64,000 nucleotides of DNA from positions 8,494,001 through 8,558,000 of the forward strand of contig NC_063156.1 in NCBI RefSeq assembly GCF_020921035.1. Direction: 5' to 3'. Under the pieces are notes generated by a model. The model was not told where the DNA came from. It ran no database searches and saw only the letters and a program-made list of their open reading frames with translations. Below, piece after piece: positions 11,891 to 23,020 of this stretch (the stretch's first letter is position 1; the number at the start of each line of letters is the position of its first letter). A program made the translations under genes and the position numbers. This DNA comes from Rhodamnia argentea. Taxonomy: Eukaryota; Streptophyta; Magnoliopsida; Myrtales; Myrtaceae.

Positions 11891-12150
11891 CGTGTTCAAT
11901 CGTTTAGCTCTCTCTCTCTCCACGAGCGCAAGTCTTTGGAACCATGTGAATACTTCCGACACCCTCGAGCTCACATTGAAAGACATGAAGGAACAGAATG
12001 CAGCTTACATTGATCGCCGGCCCCCGAGACAGCGCGGAAGATCGCCTCACGGTCGAGATCGAAAAACTAAAAGGCCGCCTTCGAGAACATCGAGGCAGCG
12101 GCGGAGTCCCGATGATGCCGGCGACACCGAAGTCTAAAAAGCAGAGAATT
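11890..12150 (+). pseudogene. Remnant of a coiled-coil host gene, downstream of OPT copy B
   Basis: One plus-strand frame reads DTLELTLKDMKEQNAAYIDR. After a one-base slip near 12,020 another frame reads RDSAEDRLTVEIEKLKGRL, then PMMPATPKSKKQRI before a stop. Together these look like the end of a charged helical (coiled-coil) protein with a basic tail. I do not recognise the parent. The frame break and lack of upstream exons mark it as a fragment. A shorter cognate lies at 5,355-5,445. Confidence 0.5.
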
Positions 12151-12239
12151 TGACAGCCCCTTGGGGGGAAAAAAAAAACTAAGAAAAGCTATGGCTTTGA
12201 CTCGTGTGTGTGTAAGTTGAAGTTTCAAGTCGGGCAGTC

Positions 12240-15200
12240 TCAGAAGACGGGGCAGCCTTCGACGACAACGCCCGGTGCGGTCGGGCACGTGCGCAATGGA
12301 CAGAAGGATTCAAAGTCTCTGCCCCACCAATACGGCCCCTGTACCTCGGAAAACCCAAAGCACAGAGCGAGGAGCACCGCGAAGAAGGCGGCGCCAAGTT
12401 CCAAGCCATTGGACACGTCGTACACGTGCCGGGCCCACCACCCCTTCGCCAACCTCCGGCCCACCAGGTGGAATGCCCCCGCCACCGCGAAGAAAGTCCA
12501 GTAGTGCACCGGCTGGGCCGGGAACAGGAACGAGGCCGACATGAAGATGACCGGGAAGTTGATGAGCCGGATCCATTTCTTCCCCGGGAAGGCGCGGGCG
12601 GCGAGCCACACCGCCAGGGGGCCGGCCACCCCCACCAGGAAGAAGTAGTAGACTTTCGCGTAGGACCCCGATGTGAAGATCCGGGCTGGCCCGAGACCGC
12701 CCCATACCAGGGAGTCGGTCAGGGAGTTCTGGATCCCGGGGCACGTCCACATGCTCCCCTTCGGCAGCTTGTCCTTGTCGCATATGTTCTCGACCGACGT
12801 CAGGGCCCACCACGCAGTACCAAGCTTGACGGAGCTGGAGAGGAGCGAGCCGAAGATCTAGGAGGCACGCAGAAAGTTGGACAGAAAGATGCATTGAGAT
12901 GAATGTGTTGAATAAATTTGAAACATAGAGAGGATCATTGTGATGTACTATATTGAAAACCTGAACAAGGAACATAGATTTCGGCGGGATCTTCATGTAA
13001 TGCCCTAGCTTGAACTCGGCTAAAAACGTGAGGGCGTGCATCTTAGTGCTTTGAACATAGGCCGGGAAAGTGAAGCTGGTTATAGGCCTCCCTGGGTATA
13101 GATAGCCGATGCATAACTCGGCGACGACTCTCAATCCGAGGTACTGCACCCATGAGAAACAATAAATGACAGGAATTAAGACTCTAATCGTGGCTGGTGG
13201 TCCAAACGGACCGGGAAAACTGCGATGTAACGGTCTGAAACCTGACTCAAATTTGAGGACTATAGCTTGGTTGGTCGCTTACAGTGCCAGTGGTAGCTTC
13301 AATGAGGCCCAGGGGAAGAATGAAGATGGATGGTATAGCCAAGGAAAGTAGAAATGCCCAAGTCGGAAGTTGGAATTCATGGCCAAAGAATTCGCAATTG
13401 GCAATGCCGAGACCGACCATCAACACAACAATCACGTAGAACCACCACCGAGGGATAGGCTCGTACTTCTTCATGAGCTCATTGTGAATGTCGCCGGACT
13501 TGCTCCCGCTTTTCCTTGACTGCTTCAGCTGCTGCCAGCTCTCCCTGAGAGTTTATAAAATCGTATCCTTGTTAGTAGTTAGTACAGATGAAATTGATTG
13601 AAGAGTGTTTCTTTTCCTCCTAAGGTACTAGGAAAAGCGCCAAACCTTCCATGGAACAGAAGAAAATAAGTCACTGTTCCGGTTAGAGCAGCGAATGTGA
13701 ATCCTAGTTTGAAGACATATCCGATGCTCATGTACAACTTTGAGTACTCGCCGTACGCCTGCTCGTTAAGTTTCAAGTCTTCTCCAAAAACCCGTGTAAT
13801 ATCGTATTCGTTTCCCGAATAATCATATGAATATGAATCGAATATGGGGAACCTCTTCGCGTCGAACAAATTCATCCCATAGCCCAGCGGTATGCACACG
13901 TACATTATAGCCACGAACCCGACCAGTATGTTCACGATCGCGAACCTAGGCAAGATCAAAGGGTTGCCCACATAAGCTGTAGCCGAGTCCCAGTCAAGGG
14001 CAAGAGAACCGAGCCCAAGACCATAGTAACCCGCGCCAAGTTGATGCACCGCGACTGAGTCTTTCCAGAACCAGCAGAGGACTGAGAGCACCGAGATAAT
14101 TTGCATGAAGTACATTGGAACGATGGTATAGGCAAAGACAAAGGCAGCACAGATGATGAGAATTTGGAATCCGCTGAGCCGGCCTCTAGCTCTCGGTTCT
14201 TTGTCATGGAGGGCTCTGCAATATGGTCAGCAAGAACAAGATCAAGACGTTAGATGCATAGGTTGGTCGAAGGAATGCGCTGGGCTGAGATAAAGTACAT
14301 AGTTTGAAGTACAGAACAGACCTGTAGAAAGATACTTTCGGTACTATTAAGGGGTACCACATGTAAGGATTGTCCACAAGAAGCCTTCTGAACAGTCCAG
14401 CAAAACCATATCCCATCATCTGCAAATTGAAAGAGTTAGCTGCCTTTCTGCAATTAGTGTTCCTAGAAACACAAATTTGACACTACAGAAGACCAGGCAT
14501 AATTTTTTGCATAGCATTCATGTTAAGTAAGTTCAACACTCGCCAAAGCCGAGCTGGTTTTGCCCTGAGATTCTCCAGAATGAATGCGGACTATTCTTTC
14601 TCTTTGTGGTTGTAATGCAAAGTTCAGGAAAGTGAACTCACCTGAGATGTCATGATCATCAAAATAGCAGCCAAAAGACTTATATGCTTGTGATATACCA
14701 CCTTGATGGCATCAAGGGTCGATATGGACTGAACTGATTCGAATCCTGTCGTGGAGAGGATGACCAGCAGCGCATGCTCCTTGATGTTGAACGGTCCCGG
14801 ATTGAGAGAAAACTTCCAGTTTGTTCCCGGGATCCCCACGATCTTGGCAGGAAGAGTGGAGGCCAGTAGTCTCCCCAGGACAAGCAGTAAAATTTGGGCG
14901 CATGACTCACTGACCCACATCTGGCTCTTCCTATACGTGGAAATCTGGTACATGAAAGACGTGACGGCGCACACTAATGGCCCCAACACCCATGTCCTAA
15001 TTGTTAGGACAGGGAGCGTCGGGTCATCGGTGACTGGAACTCCGTTCCTCACTTCCTCAATGGGCGAGTCATTGGGGATGTCAGCTGAAATCATCATGAA
15101 TGGACGCTTCAGAGAGCGAATCAAACAGTACGGATGTAGGAAAACAAATGAATTGCTAAGCGGGAAGCTAATCTTAGTAATGAACAGAGGCACAGGCTAT

Positions 15201-15557
15201 GCAGCATTTTAGCAGCAACCATTCCTAGTCATTAGAATCAATTATTGTGCCAGATGGTTGGTCAATGTTGTTTCTTCGTTTTTCGTCGTATTGTTTCCGC
15301 TGGTAATAGGCTAGTCCAGGTGGGAAGCAAAGGTTTTCCTAGGCTGGAGGCTATCGAAATTTAGCCGGTCGTATTCGCAATTTATCATAGAGTTCATGCA
15401 CCGAAGTCCACGTGAGCATAAAGTTGCCATCTTCTGCATAAATATCTCAGTCTATCGTGCCAAATCGCGAAATAGTAAAGCGTAGGCAATAGTTTCTGCG
15501 ATAATGGAACTTATCAAGGCTTTAAGATGGCAAAAATACAACACGACCAAATTCAAC

Positions 15558-15600
<43 letters not shown>

Positions 15601-15704
15601 AGATTACTGGGTTTCATTCCTGAATCCTTGAGGCCAAAGTCAACATCTTTGCTTGGTTCCACATTAATGTCTTGGTTTAAGATGGGTTTCTCCTCTGTTT
15701 TCAT
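12240..15704 (-). CDS. Oligopeptide transporter (OPT family), copy B
   Basis: Tandem paralogue of copy A with the same orientation. Its seven exons have identical lengths: 15704-15608, 15084-14642, 14419-14322, 14215-13646, 13544-13283, 13143-12961 and 12857-12240. All frames join and the product is again 756 aa. By eye the proteins agree at roughly 80-90% of positions, least in the last exon. The NPGPFN motif is kept, but the KIPPR signature of the family reads KIPPK here. The start MKTEEKPILNQ matches copy A. Expected role is proton-driven uptake of small peptides or peptide-like metal complexes at the plasma membrane. No break is visible, so both copies look functional. The Arg-to-Lys change could shift activity, but that is inference. 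Confidence 0.92.
15562..15598. repeat. GA microsatellite in OPT-B intron 1
   Basis: An uninterrupted (ga)n run of about 32 bp lies next to the exon 1 donor. It is the homologue of the shorter run in copy A. Confidence 0.85.
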
Positions 15705-16004
15705 GGGGATTTCTGAACCCAGAAACTTGACAGCACCCTCTCTCTCTCTCTCTACCCTTTTTTTTTTTCTTCAGGGGATTCCTGCCCTATCACTGGGATG
15801 AATTCAGGGTGCAAAAGTTCTTGCAGAAGAACACAGATCCTGCTCTTAAATATCAGGCGTCGAAGAGATCAACCAACTGAATTCTTCGTGTCCGACCACG
15901 AGAGGGTTTTAACCAGAGAGATCAGAGCCTGTGAGCTGGTTTCATGCACGTTACCAGAATCATTAAAAGGAACAAAACCAAGAAAACAAACGAGGGAGTT
16001 AGTC

Positions 16005-16520
16005 AGTTGTAGGAATTCCTGAGATCGTTGCGAGTTGAGGTTTAAGGTAATGCACGTTCATAGGGGTAACTCCCTTTGGTCTTTGGGGTCCCTGAGGCAT
16101 CATTTCAGTTTCTTGTTGACCTGAAGCGCTTCCAAGTTTGTTTTCCGGGCAGCTCCACGCGACAGACGTTCTAGAACAGAGAGCTTGTTCTTCACCTGCA
16201 AACAGCTCCCGAACTTTGAGCAAATGAAACTGATAATTTGTTCTGTCCCCAAAAATAGAAAAATGGGAAATGATACAGAGCCGGAGGAAAAGATTGGGAT
16301 TCCAGAGTTCACATTTCGCGCTCGGATGCCATAGATTGACGTTATCATCTGAAAGATGGCAACTTTGTTTTTTTTTTTTTTTTATGCGGACTATTTTCGG
16401 TGCGCAATATCTGTGACCGCGAATGCGATGGACTGTTCGTCCTAGAGAGCAATCTCTTGTTTGGTATCTAAACATTTGTCCTAGGTTTCGATCCTCAAGT
16501 ACAATTTGGAAAACATGATG
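16005..16520. promoter_or_regulatory. Duplicated OPT upstream segment, copy B
   Basis: Counterpart of 9,640-10,060. It keeps the same blocks in the same order (attcctgagatcgttg, ttcagtttcttgttgacctg, ggcagctccacgcgacag, atgaaactgataatttgtt, gtcctaggtttcgatcc). It contains an extra stretch with a poly-T run near 16,365. See the copy A entry for possible roles. Confidence 0.5.
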
Positions 16521-16529
16521 GAAGACCCA

Positions 16530-16690
16530 CAGAAGAAGAAGTGAAAATTGACCGCCCAGCTGCCACCACACCATGATTGTTCTAATGGATAAGAACGTTT
16601 GTTACTGAAAATGCATCATGCCCTATGCCTTTTGGTCATAATTGATACGAGGTTCTGCTTGGCAGTTCATTTCCTTTTCGATATAATCAC
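16530..16690 (+). pseudogene. Inverted OPT fragment upstream of OPT copy B
   Basis: The plus strand reads ttgaccgcccagctgcc, then ccctatgccttttggtcat and gcttggcagttcatttcc. These match the sense strand of OPT intron 1 (complement of 8,740-8,900). It is the counterpart of the fragment at 10,590-11,050 but lacks the exon 4 part. The pattern shows that the head-to-head arrangement existed before the two units were duplicated. Confidence 0.65.
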
Positions 16691-16699
16691 ATCGTAGGT

Positions 16700-17190
16700 A
16701 ATTGAATTTTTTACGGATTTCACAAATCCCATCTTTGAATTTTCTTTTTTATCAATCAAGTACCTCAACTTTTCGGATTGGCTTGACCCTCCATTGGATA
16801 AGTTCTCATGTAATGTGATTCTGCTGATATGACTCCCTCGCTTGGCAAAAGTTGAAGCATACTTAGTAACGTGGCTCGCTTATTTGGTTAAATTTGTGCA
16901 GCCTTCATTTAGGTGTTGGGTAATAAGAAGAAAGAGTGAGTAGCTTCGACGTTCGCATGGTGAGTACTTACCTATTTTTAGGTAAGCCCTTTTGAGCAAT
17001 TCGACACATCGACCACACATATATTACTATAACAAACTCAAACCTAAATTTATATCGTTTCAAGTGTGGTCATGGTGCTTCCCGATCCATTAATAAAGGA
17101 AACTAGAGTCGGAGTGAAACCGATTAGATCGTTCGGCAATAGATTTGGGGGAAAAATAGTATCGGCGATCCCTAATTTTTTTTTTTTTCG
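16700..17190. other. Intergenic, no gene seen
   Basis: AT-rich sequence without a coding signal. The last 100 bp (agagtcggagtgaaac) have a weak echo near 18,910. Confidence 0.45.
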
Positions 17191-17480
17191 AATTATTCAA
17201 ACGGGACTAGCGGAATCGTTGTGAATTGAGGTTTAGAGGCAATGCATGCTCACGGGCACATGGGATATAAAGAGAGAAAAACTGGCTTTGAGAAGAATGT
17301 ACATCATTTCAGCTTCTCGTTGAACCTGAAGGGCTTCTCCAATTTTTTTTTCCGGGCAACTCAATATAACAGATACTCCAGAACAGTGCTTGTTACTTGA
17401 TCAGCAAAGGCTCACGACCTTTCGAGCAAATTAAACTGCTGTTTGGTTTGACCTCAAAAATAGAAAATCTAGCATGCTCC
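17190..17480. repeat. Third, gene-less copy of the OPT upstream segment
   Basis: The blocks gcggaatcgttgtgaattga, catttcagcttctcgttgaa, cctgaagggcttctcc and ccgggcaactcaatataac align in order with the OPT upstream segment. No OPT exon lies to the left in the matching position, so it is an orphan, more diverged copy. Confidence 0.6.
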
Positions 17481-17489
17481 GAGAAGGGA

Positions 17490-17900
17490 TAATGACACAA
17501 ATTGTCCCTGAAATTTGAGCAAACGGGTAATTTGATTCCTAAACTTTAAATTTGACTATTTTGGTCTCTAAACTTTAGCCTAATATCTAATGTGTTCTTT
17601 GAATTTTTAATTTCATTAATATGATCTATGAACTTTTATAACATGTTCAACTTAATTTCTAAACTATAAGAAGATGTTCAATATAGTCATTCTATTAATT
17701 CAAGTTCAGGGATGGCATTTGATATTTTCTTAACATCTAGGGATTCAGTTGAAAATGTTTTAAAAGTTTGGAGATCGCATTAAACAAATGAAAGTTCCGA
17801 ATTATATCGCACATTTAGGGACCATATAGTCAACCATTTCGTGGGCCACTTGAAAATAATGTGACAAGGTCCCGTAATCATCAAGTATGTGCTAGATGCC
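17490..17900. repeat. AT-rich dispersed repeat with internal symmetry
   Basis: Phrases such as cctaaactttaaatttgac, tctaaactttagcc, aatttctaaactataag and gtttggagatcgcattaaa repeat in alternating sense. This suggests a foldback or MITE-like element, but ends and target duplication are not clear. Confidence 0.35.
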
Positions 17901-17909
17901 TTTTATTGA

Positions 17910-18150
17910 GTAATTTTTTCAAATTATTCAATCGGGATCTAGCGGAATCGTTGGCAAAGGTGAGAATCGTGGTTTAGAGGCAAATAAATTTGTTCATGCT
18001 CACGGTTTAAAGAAAATCATCATGGTGCAAAATAAAAAAAATAAAAAATTTTGGCTTTGAAGATAGAATGTACATCATAATTCAGTTTCTTCTTGTTGAA
18101 CCTGAAGGGCTTCTTCAAGTTTTCCTCGACCTCAATAAAATAAAATTAAA
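17910..18150. repeat. Fourth, gene-less copy of the OPT upstream segment
   Basis: Keeps attattcaatcgggatctag, gcggaatcgttgg, ttcatgctcacgg, cagtttcttcttgttgaacc and tgaagggcttcttcaag in the same order as the third copy, about 0.73 kb further on. A later shared block (aagaagatgttcaat at 17,671 and 18,750) is about 1.08 kb apart. Copies three and four therefore form a decayed tandem pair with later insertions. Confidence 0.55.
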
Positions 18151-18159
18151 TAAAAATTA

Positions 18160-19200
18160 AAAATTAAAAATGGAAATTTTTTAAAAAATCACAAAAAATT
18201 TAAAAAACTCCTAAAAATAGAAGCTTATATTAGGCTAGTTTGATCTCATTTGCATAAATTTGGGCCTAAATTTATAGATTTTATAGATTTCACTCTTCGC
18301 AAATGAGAAGATGATAGATATTGATGTTATGTCTCCCAAAAAATAGAAAATCTACGCATGCGAACTAAAGCTAAACACCCACTTGGATTTGGATAGAAGT
18401 TGCAAATGATAGTAAGGACTTATATCAAGGAGGATAATTTTTTTTTTTTTGTTGGATAATTTGATTATCCCTGTAAATTTGAGACAACGCAACATTTAAA
18501 GGAAAATGAGTTCTTAATGTGGGATCCCTATTTCAATAACTTTAAAGTTTGTATTAAAATTTGTGTTTCATTTATGACATGCTAAAAAAATAATGTATTT
18601 TAAATTATTTTAGTGTGCATTGAAATTAGTCTTCAATTTAGGATGTAATTTTAAAAGTAACTACATAATTATTTGACTTAAATGAAAAAATTGGGAAGGA
18701 ACATTTTTTCAAACAAAAATTTTGGGCGTTATCAAACTTTCTATTCTAAGAAGATGTTCAATGTAGTCGATTCTCATAATCATCTAAACAAGTTCGAGGA
18801 AAAGGCATTTAATATGATCATTTTCTTATAATAGTTACTATGGGACTACAATTAAACCGAATGTTTAATTTATCTCTTGATAAGGGCGGGAAAGTTTATT
18901 CAAGTTATTAAGATCAAAATAGAGTCGGAATGAAAATAGAAAGTATCACTCGGGCAATTACATGGGCTTCCCAAACTTTTTCAAATTGTTCGATCATATC
19001 CGTATAGCTACTTTTCTCCGTCCGAAATTTTATTCATGTTTCCTTTTCTCTTCACGGACCTCCCCCCCCCCAACCCCCCAAATAAAAAAAAACCAAAATC
19101 TCACTGACCACCACCACCAGCAGCCGTGGAAATAGTCGGTCTGTTGTGCCGCCGCCGACGGCGGGCACGAAAATCGCCCGTTGGCCACCACCTATAAGGA
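18160..19200. other. Intergenic, decayed repeat sequence
   Basis: Very AT-rich, with runs of aaattaaaa and a poly-T tract at 18,440. A C-rich tract at 19,063-19,078 lies just before the promoter of the next gene. No gene is seen. Confidence 0.5.
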
Positions 19201-19832
19201 CCAATTTTAGTGAACAGTGAGCGAGATCCATCTCTCTCTCTCATCTGGATTTTGCCCTCTCACTACGCTCAGCCTCTGGCAGGTATTCTTCCGGAGCTTT
19301 TTTCTCGAATTTCTTCTAATTTTGCTTCGGGAATACAGACGTTGGTTTTTGTGAAGCTTGATTGCATCTTTTAAATTAAGTTCGTTGCGCGATTGAGTGC
19401 GCCAGAATTCGCTGGTTGGGTTTTGCTTCGAGCGTCGGCCCGAAATGGCCCGATCTCGTTCGGTCGGGGGAATGTTTCGGGCCTCGGGGAGAAAGGTCCG
19501 AAGTGTTCGAGCCGGGCCTATGCTTCGATTCTCCTCGGAATCGGTTTGGGTCCAACCAATCGGGCCTGTCCTAGCCTGGACCGTTCCCCCACCTCGACAT
19601 CGATTGACGCCGGGGGGTGGGGGGAAATCGCACAAGAGGAGTTTCAGAACAAAATCGAACAGGTTGAAAAGGATCGTTCGTTGTCCGCTTATTTTGTCGG
19701 AGACTCGGGGAGATAGGCTCGATTGGTTCGATAGTTTTCGTGCTTTTGAATGCCATTCGCGAGAACGGGTCGCTGCAAAATCGTCTGGGAACCAAAAATT
19801 TCATTGCTCAGACTGATCGATTTTCATTGAAG
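19201..19832 (+). promoter_or_regulatory. Probable 5' UTR exon of the small membrane-protein gene
   Basis: A GC-richer block follows the AT-rich intergenic sequence and ends with ttcattgaag before a gtaagc donor at 19,833. An acceptor (ggtgtag) sits at about 20,204, 18 bp before the ATG at 20,222. Frames inside the block are long but arginine- and serine-rich on both strands, so I read it as leader rather than coding. The start of transcription is not fixed. Confidence 0.45.
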
Positions 19833-20221
19833 GTAAGCGAACATCGTCTTCGTAATTACTCATGAGTCGTCTTCAAGTTTTCGTCATTTTGGATAATCTT
19901 CTGTGGGGTTCAAGCTCGTATCGGAGGGTACTCTAGGCTTAAAATCTTTTTTTTTTTTTTTTTTTTTGGCTTCTCTTCGATGTAAAATGATCGAAAAGGT
20001 GCTTGATGGTGAAGGTGGTGAAGAAAGTGTGAATGGGCGAGAGGCTTTTGAGAAACTGAACGAGAATAGGAGCTCGAATTCGTCTTCTTAGAGCTTTTGG
20101 TGCTTGTCAAGTCAGGTGCCAAATGGGTTAATCATGTGAAACTACATGTGGCTGCAGTTTCTGTATGAACTCGTATGTGATGTGATGTCATGTGATTGGT
20201 GTAGAATTTTCTTTTCCGAGA

Positions 20222-23020
20222 ATGTACGGGTTAAGCCGAAGGATTTTAGCACTTGGAAGAGGGTTGCACACGGTGTCGGGTGATGGCCCGTCCGACACCT
20301 TGAGGAGGAAGATTGCTGAGTTGGAGAAGATGAAGAAGAGGAGGAATCCTAGGAAAAATCAAGTATTTGTCGAGGTTCCGGAGCCAAAAACATTTCTTGA
20401 TACAGCAACTTGGCCGATGGTCCTCGCCGGTGTTGGAATTGCACTCTTCGCAAAGCTGCTCATGATGGTAAAGGGAAAAATAAAAAAGAACATGTTGCTT
20501 TTGCTTGTTGAATCGTTGCATGCTTGTTAATTTTATTGTTTCATAATTTTTTTTCCTTTTTCAATCTCATGTGGTAATTAAGTCGAGAAGTTGGTTACTA
20601 TGGTGAAGTTTATCATGAGTATGTAGTAGTTCCATCTTTGACTTATTTATTTTGTGAGCTCTAAGTTTCTACATACTGAAACCTGATAGTCTCATCATTA
20701 CAAGGATTGGTAGACAACCTCAAAGTAAGATCGGGAAGCTTCATCTGGTTTTTATGGTCCTTTTACGCCCTAGGTCATCAGAATCTTCAACTAAACTATC
20801 CCATGCTGACTTGTACAACTTTAACAACATAAGAGAAACTCTATGGTGTTGTTAGCTCAATATTGCACTAAATATTGTACAAGTAGCTATTGTTAGTAGT
20901 TTGGAATTCATTGTTCTATAAGCCATCTCATTCTACTAAAGCAAAAGTTCTTGTTTTTATTTGTATCAAAACAAAGCTACTTATGGAACTATTTCCCTCG
21001 CTACACCTTGAATGATCCAAATTATTAAGTGCTAGATGTTTCTGTTTTGTCAACCAACTATTCCTGCCATTCACATACTGCAGTCTTGATAATTGACATA
21101 GGAGAGTTTTTGTATGGTGACTTCGTTTACCATCTTGTAGGTAATATAAACCACGTAAGAGGTTTTATAAAATTGAGCATTATTGGGATGATTCACCTAA
21201 TTGGGTGTCTATTGCCAACATGCAAGACAATTGGTTCAAATTCTACCCTATGACAATCTGAAGCTTTCTTCTATCCTATTGCTTTTGTCAATGGATATCT
21301 CATTTGATTTCCTTTTCTTTTGGAATGTATTCAGAGGGTACCTTTCTGGTATTTCCAGAGTTAATCATGGCTGAACTTTGTTGTTCCACTAGATTGATGT
21401 TTTTGTGACTTTCACTGCAGTATGATGATTCCAGATCACAGGAAATGATTGAGCGAAAAATAAAGCATGCTCCTGCTGGTCAAGGCACAGTTAGGATGCT
21501 CACTCGTGAAGAGTGGGATGAAATACGAGAAGTGAGGCCCAGGACTCCCTTTGAATCCAAGCTTGCTCGACCAAATGCTAGAATAAGAACTGGAGAACCC
21601 TTGCGCATGGTGAGATTAAAGCTGTTGGCAAGTTTAAATTTTCCCATGTTGCTGATAGTTGATTAAACCCATGCAAGGCTTTAAGTAGTTTTTGTGTGAT
21701 TATGCTGATAGTTTGTTAAAATCATGAAAGGCTTTAAGTATTGTCTGTGTGACTAATAAATTTATTCGGGGTCTCTCCATTTTACTGAGTTTATTCTAGC
21801 TGCTTGTGGGTTTGCATATTACCAATGTAGCATCTTCTCTACTTGAATTGAATTGTCTAAGTTTAGTCTTGCCTCCATTAGATAGAGGGTATGGTAATGT
21901 TGACTTTCTCATCATAGATTTAGACAAAATTTTGAGCTGTCCAATTTCCCCATCTATGTTAGCTGCATTATTGCTCAGAAGTTCAATACTTTGTACTGAG
22001 GACATTTATCCGTGTTAGTCAGATATGATATAGATGGTGACTGTGGGTATAGCAGTTTGCTTCATTACAGTATGGTCCTTGCATTTCCGGCTTCCTTATC
22101 GTGTATACAGTGGCTCTTCAATGCTGGATCAGGATTGGACTTACCTTCAAATGCAATTAAAGGAAAGTGTTTCTGTCAGTTATTTGGAAGGTCATTGTTA
22201 CTGAAGTGTAAGGACTAACAAAATATTCTTGGAGGGGAGAATCAGAACAACTCGAAATGAGCTGCTTGAACTATGACAATGGGATTCTAGATTTGGAATT
22301 AAGCATTTAGGTGATATTTCTGGTTCACCATTAATGAAAGAGAAGATACAACCCCTGTATGCTACTTTTGGATCTTGTGTAATCCTTGTGGATGCCAAAT
22401 GTGTCAGAGGATTATTGTGGTTAAATAGATCTTTGAACTGCGAGGAGGGACTATTCAGGTGATGCAGATTTCCATCATTGTTAAAGGAACACTCCCAAAT
22501 GACTGTTGCTTTTGTGGCTGCCTGGTTTGTTTGCCTCTAGAACTGTATAGCTGAGGGCTCTGCGACACGTCTATTTGGCGTTAAATCAAAGTGCTTAGGT
22601 TGAGGTAAAGCTAGAGTTCAGATGCTTTATACTTTGGGCATTTGGTTGGGTGTGTTAAGAAGGAAATTCTCTTATTGTTTCACCTATAGCCTTAAAGAGA
22701 GCAGTTTTATAGATCACTTCTAACATGTCTTAAGTAAGTCTTGATCTTGGAATTTCTGTGCATATTACTGCACAAAGCAACTGCCTTTTAGCTTCAGTGA
22801 TGTTTCTCTCTTGAGTTCTGTTATATAAGATTGCTTGCGACTTTTTCGTTAAGTTTATCGGTGTATTTGCATGTGGAATGCAAGCTGCAACCTATTTAAC
22901 CCTGGTTAATCCTTTTTTCTTGTCTTGGTATTATTGCAGGAGGATCTGAAGGACTGGACAATTGATGTGATTGCTGATGCGCTTGCCCGAGTTGAAGAAA
23001 GCGTTCACAACCCTAAGTGA
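20222..23020 (+). CDS. Small single-pass membrane protein, probably mitochondrial
   Basis: Three coding exons join in phase 0: 20222-20467, 21421-21609 and 22940-23020, giving 171 aa. The N-terminus MYGLSRRILALGRGLHTVSG is basic and Ser/Gly-containing, as in mitochondrial presequences. A charged Lys/Arg-rich helix follows (residues 28-46), then one hydrophobic segment (TWPMVLAGVGIALFAKLLMM, about 63-82). A soluble tail contains MLTREEWDEIREVRPRTPFE and ends EESVHNPK. I recall it as a conserved plant protein of unknown function but cannot name it. A 1.3-kb second intron and an intron in the leader are inferred from splice sites. Function is not inferred. Confidence 0.8.

Noticed and set aside
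12310-13149. 279-aa minus-strand frame across the OPT-B exon 6-7 region
   Set aside because: It contains true exon 6 at its start, then runs through an intron and reads exon 7 out of frame.
19393-19816. Overlapping frames of 107 and 139 aa in the leader of the small membrane-protein gene
   Set aside because: Both are Arg/Ser-rich with no domain, and neither continues into the coding exons. Leader sequence is the simpler reading.
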